Origin: Microglena sp. YARC
Taxonomy: Eukaryota > Chlorophyta > Chlorophyceae > Chlamydomonadales > Chlamydomonadaceae
Reading direction: 5' to 3'
NCBI GenBank assembly: GCA_022414725.1
Contig: CM039463.1
Span: 33,716,584-33,780,583, forward strand
Length of the DNA: 64,000 nucleotides
Made by a program: the position numbers and the translations under genes
Notes under the pieces: model-generated
Told to the model about the DNA's origin: nothing
The model's input: the letters and a program-made list of their open reading frames with translations, nothing else
The model's database searches: none
Part shown: piece after piece, positions 63,979-64,000 of the stretch
Numbering within the stretch: the stretch's first letter is position 1
How the letters are laid out: every line of letters begins with the position of its first letter

Positions 63979-64000
63979 TTCTATTTCTTACCATGCACTG

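Overview
The window is nuclear DNA of a eukaryote, most likely a green alga with a large, repeat-swollen genome. The reasons are spliceosomal GT-AG introns of 0.4-4 kb, predicted plastid transit peptides, a DUF2358 plastid protein and a thylakoid-type bestrophin. Non-LTR retrotransposon DNA, tRNA-derived SINEs and several miniature inverted-repeat elements (MITEs) are also present. Nothing bacterial or viral was seen. A large-genome prasinophyte would fit, but the species is inference only. The only long intact ORF is a LINE reverse transcriptase. Host genes are short exons that had to be assembled by splice site, phase and family similarity. Layout. (1) 2317-12909 (+): a complete six-exon gene for a 238-aa plastid DUF2358 protein. 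(2) 14698-14900 (-): the last exon of a RING-finger gene, carrying a 2-nt frameshift. (3) 17530-19967 (-): the last two exons of a gene with a charged C-terminus; a 5'-truncated LINE (17892-19871, +) sits in the intron between them. (4) 21930-31550 (+): a complete five-exon, 328-aa transporter of the triose-phosphate/nucleotide-sugar translocator (TPT) family. (5) 35284-46489 (-): several phase-compatible exons of one or two unidentified genes. (6) 47767-48766: a 1000-N gap with poor-quality sequence on its right. (7) 50938-51102 (-): one exon of a caffeoyl-CoA-type O-methyltransferase. (8) 53232-53576 (+): a probable last exon of an unidentified gene. (9) 54248 to the window end (+): at least seven exons of a plastid bestrophin-like anion channel that runs off the window. 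The striking theme is intron structure. At more than ten exon-intron junctions in at least four genes, the junction itself (a piece of exon plus its donor or acceptor site) has been tandemly copied into the adjacent intron, from 2 to about 24 copies, often keeping usable-looking GT or AG sites. These decoy arrays, simple tandem arrays and hAT-like MITEs with 8-bp target duplications make up most of the intron length. Two proteins are probably plastid-located (DUF2358, bestrophin) and one is a Golgi or plastid membrane transporter; no shared pathway or operon is evident.
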